Below the pieces are notes generated by a model that did not search any database, was not told the DNA's origin, and saw nothing but the letters and a program-made list of their open reading frames with translations. The position numbers and the translations under genes were made by a program. Below, piece by piece: positions 63,952 through 64,000 of a stretch of 64,000 nucleotides of DNA. The DNA comes from an uncultured Sporosarcina sp. (GTDB lineage Bacteria; Bacillota; Bacilli; Bacillales_A; Planococcaceae), in contig CANSAF010000002.1 of assembly GCA_947644645.1 (NCBI GenBank), forward strand, positions 79,500-143,499, written 5' to 3'. Within the stretch, counting starts at the first letter, position 1. The number at the start of each line of letters is the position of its first letter.

Positions 63952-64000
63952 TGGTCTCGGAGGGGCTCGAACCCCCGACTTCCACCTTGTCGAGGTGGCG
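63952..64000 (-). tRNA. tRNA, 3' part, probably Val(GAC)
   Basis: On the minus strand the sequence shows an anticodon stem CCACC / GGTGG with loop TCGACAA, variable loop AAGTC, T-arm with loop TTCGAGC, acceptor strand CGAGACC and discriminator A; no CCA is encoded. Counting back from the T-arm gives anticodon GAC. Base 33 reads C where U is almost universal. The 5' half lies outside the window, so the identity is provisional. Confidence 0.75.

Noticed and set aside
63952-64000. Plus-strand tRNA-Asp (loop TTGTCGA)
   Set aside because: The plus strand has a good loop but no D-arm or T-arm in the right places; the minus strand has a canonical T-arm, variable loop and acceptor end.

Overview
The window is a contiguous piece of a low-GC, motile, endospore-forming Firmicute chromosome, most likely a member of Bacillales and probably of the Planococcaceae. 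The evidence is spore genes (spoVAC/AD/AE, spoVIF, cotZ and cotO homologues), flagellar genes, addAB, spx, mecA, T-box and FapR control, and gene order that follows Bacillus subtilis blocks with local insertions. There is no prophage, insertion sequence or CRISPR array. Genus is not decided by anything I can see.

Layout. Positions 1-18.8 kb follow the B. subtilis fliD-fliS-fliT-hpf-secA-prfB-cccB-ftsEX-ctpB-minJ-csbA order. Three insertions interrupt it: a soluble-signalling type chemoreceptor before hpf; a metal module on the minus strand (metallochaperone, P1B ATPase, FNR-like regulator) between hpf and secA; and an M23 peptidase plus a thioredoxin pair behind ftsEX. Next come azlCD, a TVP38-type membrane protein, addBA, a DUF418 protein, yisK-yisL, a membrane-anchored degenerate alpha-amylase and a CoA-disulfide-reductase-like flavoprotein (18.9-34 kb). 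The yitSUVW block, fabH-fabF with a FapR operator and trpS with a Trp T-box follow (34-41.6 kb). The spx-mecA-coiA-pepF-[roxS sRNA]-spxH-yjbI-yjbJ-relQ-nadK-yjbO-mgtE block follows (42-53 kb). Then come spore coat genes, a spoVA operon with a sporulation-type lipoprotein, yjcZ-spoVIF, yjcFGH, a PgpA-like gene and a TAXI-type TRAP transporter. The last bases hold the 3' part of a tRNA on the minus strand.

How genes work together. Envelope and division functions cluster early: FtsEX with an adjacent peptidoglycan hydrolase, CtpB and MinJ. Proteostasis and redox control cluster around spx (the Spx adaptor SpxH, MecA, PepF, haemoglobin YjbI), with the redox-responsive sRNA RoxS inside. The metal module looks self-controlled: its regulator has an FNR-type recognition helix and two cysteines placed as in FLP proteins, and an FNR-like box lies about 41.5 bases upstream of the predicted start of its own operon.

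Most unusual non-genic signals: five intergenic tandem arrays of unrelated sequence that all have an exact 21-bp period; a repeat element that begins at or right behind the stop codon of three different genes; many terminators built on the same GTC-loop-GAC core; and two genes whose best-supported start codons are ATC and ATT.
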